Shown: positions 28,327 through 37,036 of the stretch, piece after piece
Numbering within the stretch: the first letter of the stretch is position 1
Layout of the letters: each line of letters opens with the position of its first letter
Source: DATCHW01 sp963806045
GTDB lineage: Bacteria > Bacteroidota > Ignavibacteria > Tepidaquicellales > Tepidaquicellaceae
DNA: 64,000 bases
NCBI GenBank assembly: GCA_963806045.1
Contig: CAWDWP010000001.1
Span: 620,001-684,000 of the forward strand
Direction: 5' to 3'
Program-made: the position numbers and the translations under genes
Notes under the pieces: model-generated
Seen by the model: the letters and a program-made list of their open reading frames with translations, nothing else
Told to the model about the DNA's origin: nothing
The model's database searches: none

Positions 28327-28395
28327 TCTTCAATTTTTTAACTTTTCAACCTTTTAACCTTTCAACCTTTCGCCTTTCTACCTTTCAACTTTTCT
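28327..28395. repeat. Degenerate TTTCAACC T-rich tandem repeat
   Basis: About seven loose copies of CTTTTCAAC / CTTTTAACC / TTTCAACC in a row, between the anti-sigma gene and purS. Related blocks lie at 35685-35745, 36226-36306, 36934-36968 and 45790-45870, and in reverse orientation at 42011-42045. No CRISPR-like exact spacing exists, so this is a simple-sequence family. Confidence 0.6.
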
Positions 28396-28429
28396 TTTTC
28401 TGATATATTTTTGATTATAAGATAATACT

Positions 28430-28684
28430 ATGTTAACAGCAAAAATCAGAATTACACTTAGAAGTACCATTCTCGATCCTCAGGGGAAAGCGGTTGAAGG
28501 TTCCCTGAAAACCATGGGTTTTGGAAAAATAGTCGACACGAGAATAGGAAAATATATTGAACTGAAAATAGATACGAAGGATAACAAAGAAGCTGAAAAT
28601 ATTGCCGAGCAGGCTTGCAAAAAGCTTCTTGCAAACCCTGTTATGGAAAACTATGATTTTGAAATTATAAAATCTGAAGTCTGA
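28430..28684 (+). CDS. purS: Phosphoribosylformylglycinamidine synthase subunit PurS
   Basis: 84 residues. PurS helps PurQ and PurL assemble and pass ammonia in the fourth step of purine synthesis. Family pattern is seen in KIRITLRSTILDPQGKAVEG and LKTMGFGKIVDTRIGKYIEL, with DTKDNKEAENIAEQACKKLLANPVMENYDFEI at the end. Its stop overlaps the purQ start (TGATG), so translation is coupled. No purL in the window, unlike many operons. Confidence 0.95.
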   Translation: MLTAKIRITLRSTILDPQGKAVEGSLKTMGFGKIVDTRIGKYIELKIDTKDNKEAENIAEQACKKLLANPVMENYDFEIIKSEV

Positions 28685-29355
28685 TGCGAAGTCCTAAAGT
28701 GGGGATAGTTGTATTTCCGGGGTCTAACTGTGACCATGATGCTTATTTTGCATTCAAGGATATTTTAAAAGCGGATACAAAATTCATCTGGCATAAGGAA
28801 GGAACAATAGGGGACAGAAATCTGATTGTATTACCCGGCGGTTTCTCGTACGGAGATTACCTCCGATGCGGTGCAATCGCAAGGTTTTCTAATTTAATGT
28901 CTGATATTGTTAACTTTGCAAATAAAGGAGGTGTCGTAATAGGTATCTGCAACGGCTTTCAGATATTATGCGAAACAGGACTCCTTCCCGGTGCGCTTCT
29001 GCGGAATGAAAATCTCCGCTTCGTATGCAAAACAGTTACATTGACAGTGGAAAATAATAAAAGTATTTTCACTGCGAATTGCGGAATCAAGGAAAAAATA
29101 AATATTCCAATTGCTCATGGTGAAGGATGTTATTACTGTGATGAAAATACTCTGACAGAACTAATCGGGAATAATCAGATTCTGTTTACGTACGATGATA
29201 ATCCGAACGGTTCTGTAAATGATATCGCAGGAATCCAGAATGTAAAGAGAAATGTTCTGGGTATGATGCCGCACCCTGAACGTGCGTCAGATTCCGTATT
29301 AGGTAATACAGATGGTTTGAAGATTCTGACGAGTGTATTGGAAAGTTTTGAGTAG
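28684..29355 (+). CDS. purQ: Phosphoribosylformylglycinamidine synthase subunit PurQ (glutaminase)
   Basis: 223 residues. A class I glutamine amidotransferase: the nucleophile is Cys89 in VIGICNGFQILCE, and the His-Glu pair is in MMPHPERASD near the C-terminus. VVFPGSNCDHDAYFAF and LPGGFSYGDYLRCGAIARFS are signatures of PurQ. It provides ammonia for conversion of FGAR to FGAM. Overlaps purS by one base. Confidence 0.97.
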   Translation: MRSPKVGIVVFPGSNCDHDAYFAFKDILKADTKFIWHKEGTIGDRNLIVLPGGFSYGDYLRCGAIARFSNLMSDIVNFANKGGVVIGICNGFQILCETGLLPGALLRNENLRFVCKTVTLTVENNKSIFTANCGIKEKINIPIAHGEGCYYCDENTLTELIGNNQILFTYDDNPNGSVNDIAGIQNVKRNVLGMMPHPERASDSVLGNTDGLKILTSVLESFE

Positions 29356-29433
29356 TACGTATTTATACTTGATTTAGAGATTATTTTAATTTAATAAATA
29401 AAAATTGTTGTTTTAATTTCAAAGGAGAAAAAA

Positions 29434-29652
29434 ATGTTCGGATTAGGTACACCAGAAATAATTTTGATTGTCATCGCAATACTTGTTCTCTTTGGGTCAA
29501 AGAAGATACCTGAGTTTATGCAGGGCATCGGTAAAGGAATCAGGGAATTCAAGAAAGCGTCTTCAGATGTTCACGAAGAGATTAATAAATCTGTGAAAGA
29601 TGGTGCTAAAGGTGATAAGGAAAAAAACGATAAAGATAACAATCCAAAGTGA
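29434..29652 (+). CDS. tatA: Sec-independent translocase subunit TatA
   Basis: 72 residues. An N-terminal membrane helix (FGLGTPEIILIVIAILVLFG), the hinge GSKKIPEFMQ and an amphipathic helix GIGKGIREFKKA are followed by a charged tail. TatA forms the pore for folded proteins with twin-arginine signals; the ferredoxin subunit at 50558-51319 has such a signal. A good ribosome binding site (AAAGGAGA) precedes ATG. A second tatA-like gene follows 40 bases later. Confidence 0.93.
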   Translation: MFGLGTPEIILIVIAILVLFGSKKIPEFMQGIGKGIREFKKASSDVHEEINKSVKDGAKGDKEKNDKDNNPK

Positions 29653-29692
29653 TAGTTGTTTATAAAGTTGTTTTACAAGAAAGAGATCAAAA

Positions 29693-29883
29693 ATGAGCAT
29701 CGTTCATATATTGATAGTGCTTTAGTAATACTCGTACTATTCGGTTCTAAAAAAATTCCTGAATTTATGCAAGGTATCGGAAAAGGGATCAAGGAGTTCA
29801 AAAAAGCCACAAATAACCCGGATGAAGAAAAATCAAAACCCGCCGATGCGAATAACAAAAAAAGCAGCGACAAAAAATCATAG
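29693..29883 (+). CDS. Second TatA-like protein, frame disrupted
   Basis: From ATG 29693 the reading starts MSIVHILIVL and meets TAG; one frame over, VILVLFGSKKIPEFMQGIGK continues as a TatA hinge and amphipathic helix to the stop at 29883. Restoring one base in the CTTTAG stretch joins them to a 63-residue TatA with the short M-x-x-x-HILIVL start seen in some TatA/B proteins. The shared segment LVLFGSKKIPEFMQGIGKGI is nearly identical to the first tatA, so this is a tandem duplicate. The missing base could be sequence error or a true pseudogene. Confidence 0.6.
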
Positions 29884-29925
29884 TTAACTGTATAATCACC
29901 TCTATCTATTCAACTTTCTAAATCT

Positions 29926-31010
29926 TCACTTTGAAGGCAGGTTGAACTCAAATGTCGTTCCCTTGCCTACTTCACTTCGGACTGAAATTTGACTATTATG
30001 AAGTTCAAGTATGTGCTTAACGATAGATAATCCCAAACCGCTTCCGCCTAAATCACGTGAACGGTTTTCGTCAACTCTGTAAAATCTCTCGAATATTCTG
30101 GGTAAATCTTTTTCAGGAATTCCAATTCCGGTATCCTCCACTTTTATTATTACATCCTTATCCTGATAGAAAGTGCTTAATGTTATTACCCCTTTTTCAG
30201 GAGTATTCTTGATAGCGTTTTCAATCAGGTTAATGAGGACTTGTTTGATTCTTTCAATATCACCGAATACAGTTGCATTATTTTTTACTTTTTCTGTAAA
30301 AATAATTTCAACTTTTTGGTTCTCGGCAAGTTCATTAAGTTCATTTATAGTCTTTTCAATCAGAGCATTTATCGCAAAGTATCTTTTGCTCATGCGCATC
30401 CCGGCTTCAAGTCTGGATATGCTAATCAGGTCATCAACCATCATCTTCATCCTGTCGATTTGCCCCAGTGCTCTTTTTAGGAAATTCAGATTTACATCCG
30501 GATCGTTAATGGCGCCATCCAGCAGTGTTTCAATGGAAAGCTGAATCGCAAAAATCGGAGTTCTTAATTCGTGCGCAACATTTCCCAGAAATTCATTTCT
30601 GTTAACTTTAAATACTTTTGCAATATTCAGTTCGTGTATAAATCTCTCGATAATCAGAGCAAGGCTTTCCGTTATGTCGGAGATATCTTTATTTGTAATG
30701 TTATCGGAATTATTCGTAAGATTCTTTTTCAGTTCCTGCAGGAATGCAATCTTACTTTCAAAATTATTAGCGATTACTTCTTCCTTCTTCACTTTTATTT
30801 CGAAGCGAAGTATTCTTGATGGTATTAAATCCGGGAATTATTTCTTTTTTGTAAAAAATATATGTGAAGAAAAAAAAGAAAACTACTGCAGAAACAGAAA
30901 CTGCTATGACCGGAACGGATGGCGTTGAAAATAAATAGGAAAAATAAAAAAACTACAAAGAGAATTGAATGGAATAAATAATATTTTGCAGCCGCAGACA
31001 AATTTTTCAT
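29926..31010 (-). CDS. PhoR-like sensor histidine kinase with two frameshifts in its membrane region
   Basis: Read from ATG 31010 with two single-base corrections (near 30920 and 30835), the gene encodes about 360 residues. It starts with two membrane helices (AAAKYYLFHSILFVVFLFFL and SVPVIAVSVSAVVFFFFFTYIF). A short linker KEIIPDLIPSRILRFEIKVKKEE then leads to the cytosolic kinase. HisKA holds FLGNVAHELRTPIFAIQLS (phosphorylated His); HATPase follows with N box INLIENAIKNTPEKG, DTGIGIPEKDLPRIFERFYR and G2 GGSGLGLSIVKHI. With the regulator upstream it forms a two-component pair, 19 bases apart. Confidence 0.85.
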
Positions 31011-31029
31011 TTAATGCGTTGCTATAAGT

Positions 31030-31746
31030 TTATTTGGAATCTTTGAATCTGTAACCTAAACCTTTTATTGTCTCAATGTGGTCAGAATATTCTCCAAGTT
31101 TTTCCCTCAGCTTCGCTATGTGAACGTCTATTGTCCTGTCAATCACATATATATTTTCTCCCCACACCTGATTAAGTAAAATTTCCCGCGAATAAACTTT
31201 TCCCCTGTTCGAAAGGAAAAATTTTAATAGTTGAAATTCTTTTTTCGGAAAGAATATTTCTTCTTTGTTTATTCTTACAGTATGAGTAGTACTGTTAATT
31301 TCTATATTTTTGTATTTGATTGATTCGTCTTCTCTTTTCTCAACAGAAGAATTTTCGTTAACTCTGCGGAATACAGATTTTATTCTTGCAAGCACAACTC
31401 TCGGGGAGATGGGTTTCTGGATATAATCGTCAGCACCTATTTCAAGTCCGACAATTTCATCTATCTCATTTTCTTTAGCCGTTAAAAATATTACGGGAAT
31501 TCTTTTTGTTTCCGGTTCTGACTTGAGGTTTTTGCATATCTCAAAGCCGTTCATCCCGGGCATCATAATATCCAGTAATATTAAATCGGGTTTTTCCTTT
31601 TTTGCAATGGCAAGTGCTTCAGTGCCGTTATATGCGGCATGCACTGTATATTCATTTTCTTTTTCCAGATTGTATTTTAAAATATCTACAATATCTGATT
31701 CATCGTCAACTACTAATATATCCGGTTTCATTTTCCTTTTTTCCAT
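31030..31746 (-). CDS. PhoB/OmpR-family response regulator
   Basis: 238 residues. Receiver domain (about 5-125): acidic pair in LVVDDESDIVDIL, phospho-Asp in LILLDIMMPGMNGFE, Thr in VIFLTAKENE and Lys in DYIQKPISP. The C-terminal winged helix (about 145-238; FPKKEFQLLKFFLSNRGKVYSREILLNQVWG) binds DNA. It lies first in a leftward operon with the PhoR-like kinase. PhoB-type control of phosphate genes is possible but there is no phosphate transporter next to it. Confidence 0.93.
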   Translation of the reverse strand: MEKRKMKPDILVVDDESDIVDILKYNLEKENEYTVHAAYNGTEALAIAKKEKPDLILLDIMMPGMNGFEICKNLKSEPETKRIPVIFLTAKENEIDEIVGLEIGADDYIQKPISPRVVLARIKSVFRRVNENSSVEKREDESIKYKNIEINSTTHTVRINKEEIFFPKKEFQLLKFFLSNRGKVYSREILLNQVWGENIYVIDRTIDVHIAKLREKLGEYSDHIETIKGLGYRFKDSK

Positions 31747-31783
31747 AAAGATACATATCTGACGTTAATAAATCGTTAAGAAA

Positions 31784-32788
31784 TCATTTAAAAATTATTT
31801 CCTTGCCTTTTTTTGCAGATTTATAAATCGCATCTATTATCTGCATCACTTTCAGGGCTTCTTTTCCGGTAGATATCTGCTTATCTTTTCCGTTTATTAC
31901 ATTTACGAAATGCTTTATTTCGCTTTCATAACTGCTTTTTGTATCAGTTACGGCTTTTATGTTTTTCGGAGTTATTTCAAGAAGTGTATTATCAAATTCC
32001 TTATATACTTTTAAAGGATTTATCGATGTGCTGCCGGATTTTCCGTAAACATTGTTATAGAAAAATTCACGGCTTCTTAAGAGACTCCAGCTTACTTCAA
32101 TAGTTAATGATGCACCGTTCTTGAATTTAATCAGGGAGAAGTTCGAATCTTCAACAGATTTAGTATTATGATAATAATTTATTGCGCTTACTGAATGGAC
32201 ATCGGCAAAATCCAGCATCCAAAGCCCGAGGTCCAGCATTACGATTCCGTTATCTAGTATTACTCCGCCGCCAGATTTTTCCCTGTCCATTAACCATTTC
32301 CTGTCTGAGCTTTGTGTCTTCAGCCAGCCGGTTTTAACATAAAACACATCCTGTATTTCTTTGGCTTTTATGAAACTTCGCTGTAGCATTACATCGTTTC
32401 TGAACCTGTTATTCATTCCTACCATCAGAATTTTCTTTTGCTTCTCCGCTTCAGCAATAATTTCCGATGCCTCTTTATAGTTTCTGGCAAGGGGTTTTTC
32501 TATGAGCACGTTCTTTCCGTCTGAAAGACATTGAATTGCAACTTTATGATGTGCATCAGTCCTTGTGGCTACTATCACTGAATTTATATCAGGATTCTCT
32601 GAAAGCATATCAGCAGAGTGCTTGTAATACTTTGGAATGTTAAATCTTCTTGCGATATTCTTTGCTTTTGTAAAGTCAATGTCGCAAACCGCCGAGATTT
32701 CAACAGTGTTTAATTTCAATAGAGCGGGAAGGTGCATTACCTGCGAGATTCCGCCGAGACCTGCTACTGCAATTTTAATTTTATCCAT
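31784..32788 (-). CDS. Gfo/Idh/MocA family oxidoreductase
   Basis: 334 residues. The NAD(P) fold shows IAVAGLGGISQVMHLPALL; the family signature EKPLARNYKEA follows NVLI. The C-terminal catalytic/beta-sheet domain contains SGGGVILDNGIVMLDLGLWML (usual DxGxHxxD region, with His replaced by Val/Met here). Members oxidise or reduce sugars and cyclic polyols. The substrate is not identifiable. Located after the SRP RNA and before the regulator gene, all leftward. Confidence 0.9.
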   Translation of the reverse strand: MDKIKIAVAGLGGISQVMHLPALLKLNTVEISAVCDIDFTKAKNIARRFNIPKYYKHSADMLSENPDINSVIVATRTDAHHKVAIQCLSDGKNVLIEKPLARNYKEASEIIAEAEKQKKILMVGMNNRFRNDVMLQRSFIKAKEIQDVFYVKTGWLKTQSSDRKWLMDREKSGGGVILDNGIVMLDLGLWMLDFADVHSVSAINYYHNTKSVEDSNFSLIKFKNGASLTIEVSWSLLRSREFFYNNVYGKSGSTSINPLKVYKEFDNTLLEITPKNIKAVTDTKSSYESEIKHFVNVINGKDKQISTGKEALKVMQIIDAIYKSAKKGKEIIFK

Positions 32789-32842
32789 AAATTATTTTTC
32801 GGGATATTTTTTAAATTATTATCTTAGTTCACCGGAAAAAAA

Positions 32843-32940
32843 GTGCCAAGACACCCAAATCACATATAAATTTCGCTTACCGCTGCTTTCTTCCGAACCT
32901 GACGGGGTTGGGCAATATTATATTGTCCGGGGCTTGGCAT
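32843..32940 (-). ncRNA. ffs: Bacterial small SRP RNA (4.5S-like)
   Basis: The minus strand from 32940 holds GCCAAGCCCCGG, GCCCAACCCC, then the universally conserved domain IV apical part GTCAGGTTCGGAAGAAAGC followed by AGCGGTAAGCGAA, and closes with GGGTGTCTTGGCAC. The 5' GCCAAG-CCCC pairs with 3' GGGTGT-CTTGGC to form a single long hairpin, as in bacteria lacking the Alu domain. A T-run follows on the transcript (32842 to 32836). The RNA pairs with Ffh to target membrane proteins to SecYEG. About 98 nucleotides, the normal size. Confidence 0.95.
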
Positions 32941-32951
32941 AATCAATATAG

Positions 32952-34295
32952 TTAAGATGATTTAAACATTAAATACAAACCGAATAGTCCCAGAATAATA
33001 TTCACTATCCACATTCCAAGAAAAGGACTGAATAAATCCCTGTCGGCAAGTTTTTCACCACCGATTAATGCAACCCAGTATATAAGAAAAAACATAAGAG
33101 AAAAACCTGCAGCAATCCCAAACCCGCCTCTTTTAACTCTGTAACCAAGCGGTGCTCCAATCAGTGCAAATATCACGCAGGCAAATGGTATTGAATATTT
33201 TTTATAAATCTCTACATCGAATATGTCAACCTGTTTTATCATCTGCTTGTTATATGTTATTTGTCCTTCATAGACTTGTTTCAGGACAATGAATTTTTTA
33301 TAAACTGAATAAACCGAATCGTAATTATTGTAAATATTTCCTGCAATCATAGAACTGTCTGAAGTTCCTTTTTGAACTGTTGATTTTGTATAAATAGTGT
33401 CTTTGATTTGTATTCTTTTCAGTAATTTGAAATCATCGCTAATGGTTTTTAATAAATTAAAATTGCTTCTTATCTTTTCTGCCTGCACGCTGTCTACCTT
33501 TGCATTTAAATCATGCGCCGATAACTCTCGGTCTCCTCTCATAAAGGCATTATCATTAGAACGCTGAAATCCGAATCCTTCAGAATTAAATGTGATTCTG
33601 TGAACTTTAAATTCTATCCTGCGGTAATTAAAGGCAGGTTCGGCCTGGTTGAACTGATGTATCTCACCGTCCGAAAGATTCATTACAATGGATTTGAAAT
33701 CACTTGTGAATCCTATATCCCCGGTTTTTGCAGTTATCAGGCTTCGAGTCAGGGGATTCGACAGATCATAGACATAGATTCCTTCAAGCTTATTGCTGTT
33801 TTCAAATGTTTTAGTTACAAAGATTTTAACCCCGCCCATATCTTCCGAAAATTTTCCTGATTCAAGTATGAATGTAGGCTTTGTTCGGGATATATCTTCC
33901 ATCAGTATTCTTGCCCTGTGATTTGCTTCAGGAAGAACATCATTATTAAATCTTATCATCAGCCAGAAAAGTATGAAAGAAATAATAATAATAGGGAACA
34001 TCATTTTCTTCAGACTTATCCCTGATGCCTTCATTATCGTTATCTCATTATTTGCAGCAAGTGTGCCGAATGCCATTAATGTAGCTACCAGCACGGCCAT
34101 AGGAACTGCAAGCGTAACCATCCAGGCAAGATTAAGAGCAATCAGCTGAGTTATCACCCACATGCTCAGTCCTTTTCCTACTAACTGGTCAATAGATTTT
34201 ATTATAAACTGAAAAAGGAAAAGGAAAATTACCGTTCCCAAACCAAATATAAATGGGCCAACGTGCGATTTCAATATGTAGCGGTAAATTAACAA
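32952..34295 (-). CDS. LptF/LptG family lipopolysaccharide-export permease
   Basis: 447 residues. Three N-terminal membrane helices (IYRYILKSHVGPFIFGL, ALNLAWMVTLAVPMAVLVATLMAFG, with the coupling-helix region NNEITIMKASGIS) and three C-terminal ones (KYSIPFACVIFALIGAPLGYRV, FGIAAGFSLMFFLIYWVALIGGEKLA) flank a periplasmic beta-jellyroll (about 130-330). This is the YjgP/YjgQ pattern; the complex with LptB moves LPS to the periplasmic bridge. Only one of the pair is present. It starts right after kbl with no spacer. Confidence 0.93.
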   Translation of the reverse strand: MLIYRYILKSHVGPFIFGLGTVIFLFLFQFIIKSIDQLVGKGLSMWVITQLIALNLAWMVTLAVPMAVLVATLMAFGTLAANNEITIMKASGISLKKMMFPIIIISFILFWLMIRFNNDVLPEANHRARILMEDISRTKPTFILESGKFSEDMGGVKIFVTKTFENSNKLEGIYVYDLSNPLTRSLITAKTGDIGFTSDFKSIVMNLSDGEIHQFNQAEPAFNYRRIEFKVHRITFNSEGFGFQRSNDNAFMRGDRELSAHDLNAKVDSVQAEKIRSNFNLLKTISDDFKLLKRIQIKDTIYTKSTVQKGTSDSSMIAGNIYNNYDSVYSVYKKFIVLKQVYEGQITYNKQMIKQVDIFDVEIYKKYSIPFACVIFALIGAPLGYRVKRGGFGIAAGFSLMFFLIYWVALIGGEKLADRDLFSPFLGMWIVNIILGLFGLYLMFKSS

Positions 34296-35561
34296 CTACT
34301 TTATCACTCCGTGTTTTTTTCCGACAAATTCAAACGCAGATATTGCTTTTTCAATGTTCTCTTTCGAATGCGCTGCTGATATCTGAACCCTTATCCTTGC
34401 CTGTCCTTTTGGAACAACAGGATAAGAAAATCCAATCACATAAATTCCTTCATCATATAAATCTTTAGAAACGTTATGAGCCATTTTTGCATCATCGCTG
34501 AATTTTCTGAAATGAACAGGAACTATAGGATGAACACCTTTCACAATATCAAATCCAAGCTGTGTCATTTCAGTACGGAAATATTCTGTGTTATCCATCA
34601 GTTTTTTACGTAGGTCATTACTTTTATCCAGTAAATCAAAAGCAGCTATCGCAGCGGCTGAAATTGAAGGAGCTAAAGTATTGGAAAATAGGTAAGGTCT
34701 TGAACGCTGCCTCAGCATTTCTATGATTTCCCTTTTACCTGTTGTAAATCCTCCCGATGCTCCTCCCATAGCTTTGCCGAGTGTTGAAGTTATGATGTCA
34801 ACCTCACCAAGGCATCCGCAGAATTCAACTGCACCTCTTCCGTTTTTCCCCAGGAATCCTGTGGCATGCGAATCATCCACCATTACCATCGCATCATATT
34901 TATTGCCAAGGTTTACAATATCTCTAATATTTGCAATGTCACCATCCATCGAAAATACACCATCAGTTACAATAATAATATTTTTTGCAGGAACAGGTCC
35001 GTGCGCAAGTCCTGTATGCTCCCATATATCAGAACCTTCACGTGCGTGTATAAGTTTTTGTTCCAGCGATTTCATATCAGAGTGTTCATATATCATCCGC
35101 TTGGCTTTGCAAAGTCTGATACCGTCTATAATGCTTGCATGGTTCAGGGCATCTGTAATTATCACATCATCCGAACCCAGTATACTTTCAAATAATCCGC
35201 CGTTTGCATCGAAGCACGAGGAATATAATATAGTATCATCTGTCTGGTAAAAACTTGCAATTCTTTCTTCTAATTGTTTGTGGATACTTTGTGTTCCGCA
35301 TATAAACCTAACGGAAGCAAGTCCAAAACCGTATTTATCAAGTGCGTTGTGTGCCGCTTTCAATATCTCGGGATGGTTTGCAAGTCCCAGATAATTATTC
35401 GAGCAAAAATTTAAAACTTCTCTCGGTTTGGAGCCGGCAGGATATTCAACTTCTATATTCGATTTCTGGTCTGAAAGCAGGACTCTTTCTTCTTTATATA
35501 AACCCGCTTCCTTAATCAAATTTAATTCTTGCTTCAGGTCATATTTTGTTCTTAAATACAT
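34296..35561 (-). CDS. kbl: Glycine C-acetyltransferase (2-amino-3-ketobutyrate CoA ligase)
   Basis: 421 residues. A PLP enzyme of the alpha-oxoamine synthase family: SNNYLGLANHPEI, GTQSIHKQLEERIASF, MVDDSHATGFLGKNGRG, and the PLP-lysine in STLGKAMGGASGGFTTG. VLLSDQKSNIEVEYPAG at the start and SFGYPVVPKG-like YPVVPKGQARIRVQISAAHS fit Kbl best; a related family member (8-amino-7-oxononanoate synthase, BioF) is the alternative. It cleaves 2-amino-3-oxobutyrate with CoA to glycine and acetyl-CoA. Followed with no gap by LptF/G. Confidence 0.88.
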   Translation of the reverse strand: MYLRTKYDLKQELNLIKEAGLYKEERVLLSDQKSNIEVEYPAGSKPREVLNFCSNNYLGLANHPEILKAAHNALDKYGFGLASVRFICGTQSIHKQLEERIASFYQTDDTILYSSCFDANGGLFESILGSDDVIITDALNHASIIDGIRLCKAKRMIYEHSDMKSLEQKLIHAREGSDIWEHTGLAHGPVPAKNIIIVTDGVFSMDGDIANIRDIVNLGNKYDAMVMVDDSHATGFLGKNGRGAVEFCGCLGEVDIITSTLGKAMGGASGGFTTGKREIIEMLRQRSRPYLFSNTLAPSISAAAIAAFDLLDKSNDLRKKLMDNTEYFRTEMTQLGFDIVKGVHPIVPVHFRKFSDDAKMAHNVSKDLYDEGIYVIGFSYPVVPKGQARIRVQISAAHSKENIEKAISAFEFVGKKHGVIK

Positions 35562-35608
35562 ATGCTATAAATATAAAATTTATAAATGGTTAAAAATAAA
35601 ATTACGAA

Positions 35609-35745
35609 ATAATAATAATAATTAGTAATTAATAATTAGTAATTAGTAATTAAACCAGAAAAAACTGAGAGGGTAAACAGGATTAACGTTTTACGTTTTT
35701 ACCTTTTACATTTCAACTTTTCAACCTTTTAATTTTTCACCTTGT
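35609..35745. repeat. Two simple-sequence blocks: ATTAGTAATT and T-rich CAACTTTT repeats
   Basis: An AATTAGTAATTAATAATTAGT block (35609-35652) is followed, after about 35 bases, by ACGTTTTACGTTTTTACC / TTTCAACTTTTCAACC copies (35685-35745). Both repeat types recur elsewhere in the window. No gene fits here. Confidence 0.5.
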
Positions 35746-35786
35746 CAAATCAGAGTAATCACATAAATCATATTAATCAGTGATAC

Positions 35787-36122
35787 TTATTTATCGCTAT
35801 TGCAGAAAACTGTGGTTATCTGGCATTGATATGCGGTAATATTTTCTTCGCAAACCCAGTTGCCCGGAGTACCTATCTTTATATTATGATTTCCTTTCGA
35901 AACATCGCACATCTGAGTTTGTTTTGGTCTCACTTCAGCGCAGTAGTTTGTACTGTCGTTATCTATCACTATCACATAAATATTCCAGGAATTATTTACG
36001 ACTTTTAAAAAACCGAATCCGTTACAGCCTTGCAACGGGTCGTTAACATTTGTATCACAGGATTGCAGAATAAAAGGAATGAATAAAGCCAGGACAGGTA
36101 ATATTAAAAGTAATCTTCTCAA
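35787..36122 (-). CDS. Small predicted lipoprotein
   Basis: 111 residues. MRRLLLILPVLALFIPFILQSCD is a lipoprotein signal (lipobox LQSC, Cys22). The mature part has six further cysteines (QGCNGFG, NYCAEV, QMCDVS, WVCEEN, YQCQIT, VFCNSD), suggesting disulphide-bonded secreted domains. The domain pattern is short beta strands; I do not recognise the family. Confidence 0.6.
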   Translation of the reverse strand: MRRLLLILPVLALFIPFILQSCDTNVNDPLQGCNGFGFLKVVNNSWNIYVIVIDNDSTNYCAEVRPKQTQMCDVSKGNHNIKIGTPGNWVCEENITAYQCQITTVFCNSDK

Positions 36123-36225
36123 TTTATTTTTAAATTATTTTTCCCATTAAAAATGATTACACCACTTGTAACTTTTAAAATTAATTATCAGTCAATTATT
36201 TAACTAAATCTTTAAAGAAAAGTTT

Positions 36226-36306
36226 CACTTCTCAACATTTTAACTTTTTACCTCTTACGTCTTACTTTTTAACTTTTAAACCTTTCAACCATTCAACTTT
36301 TAATTC
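36226..36306. repeat. T-rich CTTTTAACC/TTACGTC degenerate repeat
   Basis: Copies such as CATTTTAACTTTTTACC, CTCTTACGTCTTAC, TTTTAAACCTTTCAACC in tandem between the small lipoprotein and the DUF6530 gene. Same family as 28327-28395; here they extend to the stop codon of the next minus-strand gene. Confidence 0.55.
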
Positions 36307-36792
36307 TCACTTTAGGTATTCAAGCTCTTTCAATATTGCAGCGAGCCGCTGTAATCTCTCTCCAATAATTTCATCATCTTTGTGCAGACAATCATCGAAG
36401 AGTTTTATATCTTCATCTATATGCTCATTGTCTGTGCAAATCGCCGCGTTCATTGCAGCACCTTGTAAAGGTATCCTGGCGAATTTCGGATAACCGGGGT
36501 ACTCTTTAGCAGGTTTTTGGTAGAGATTTTTGAAAAAGAGTCTCGACTGGCAAATTAGAATTGCAAGGTCAAGAGCTCTGTGTAATGGCATTTCTTCGGA
36601 TTGCCTCGACCATTTTTCTCCTGTATGACGCCATATCTTAGCAGAAATTTCAACTTTTCCCCTGTCATTCCACTGTGCTAATCCTAATGAAAGCCCTTTT
36701 GCATCCGAATTATTAGCATTTCGACCGTCAATAAGGTCATAATCTTCAGAAACTATAACAGGTTTGTGTTTCAGTTCATTTGGTATTTTCAT
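36307..36792 (-). CDS. DUF6530-like conserved protein
   Basis: 161 residues, cytosolic. The N-terminus (HKPVIVSEDYDLIDGRNANN) and following SDAKGLSLGLAQWNDRGKVEISAKIWRH resemble DUF6530 family proteins as I remember them. IWRHTGEKWSRQSEEMPLHRALDLAILI suggests a helical regulatory face. The function of this family is unknown. The gene stands alone between repeats. Confidence 0.55.
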   Translation of the reverse strand: MKIPNELKHKPVIVSEDYDLIDGRNANNSDAKGLSLGLAQWNDRGKVEISAKIWRHTGEKWSRQSEEMPLHRALDLAILICQSRLFFKNLYQKPAKEYPGYPKFARIPLQGAAMNAAICTDNEHIDEDIKLFDDCLHKDDEIIGERLQRLAAILKELEYLK

Positions 36793-36933
36793 ATTTTATT
36801 TAGTAATTTAGTTATTTACTAAACTACTAAATAATGTAAGGAACCGCAAGGTCTTATTTTATTCCACTCTATTATCTGATTTTATTTTTTCTTTTATCCT
36901 GTTAATCAAATCTTTTTTTTTGTTAATCCTGTC

Positions 36934-36968
36934 CCTTTTGACTTTTTACTTTTGACGTTTGACTTTGT
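36934..36968. repeat. Short T-rich TTTTGACTTTTTAC repeat
   Basis: Five loose copies of CTTTTGAC/TTTTTACTTTTGACG just upstream of the crotonase gene. It could overlap that gene's leader; no functional assignment. Confidence 0.4.
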
Positions 36969-37036
36969 TTCAGTAATTATCATTGTTATTAAATGCCACT
37001 ATAATTAAATTTCTGCTTAATTTTAATATTTTTACA

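Noticed and set aside
28327..28395. CRISPR array in the T-rich repeats
   Set aside because: Units are degenerate and of uneven length, with no distinct spacers and no cas genes nearby.
34723..35250. 175-codon plus-strand frame inside kbl
   Set aside because: It lies antisense to a well-supported PLP enzyme and has no homology or ribosome site.
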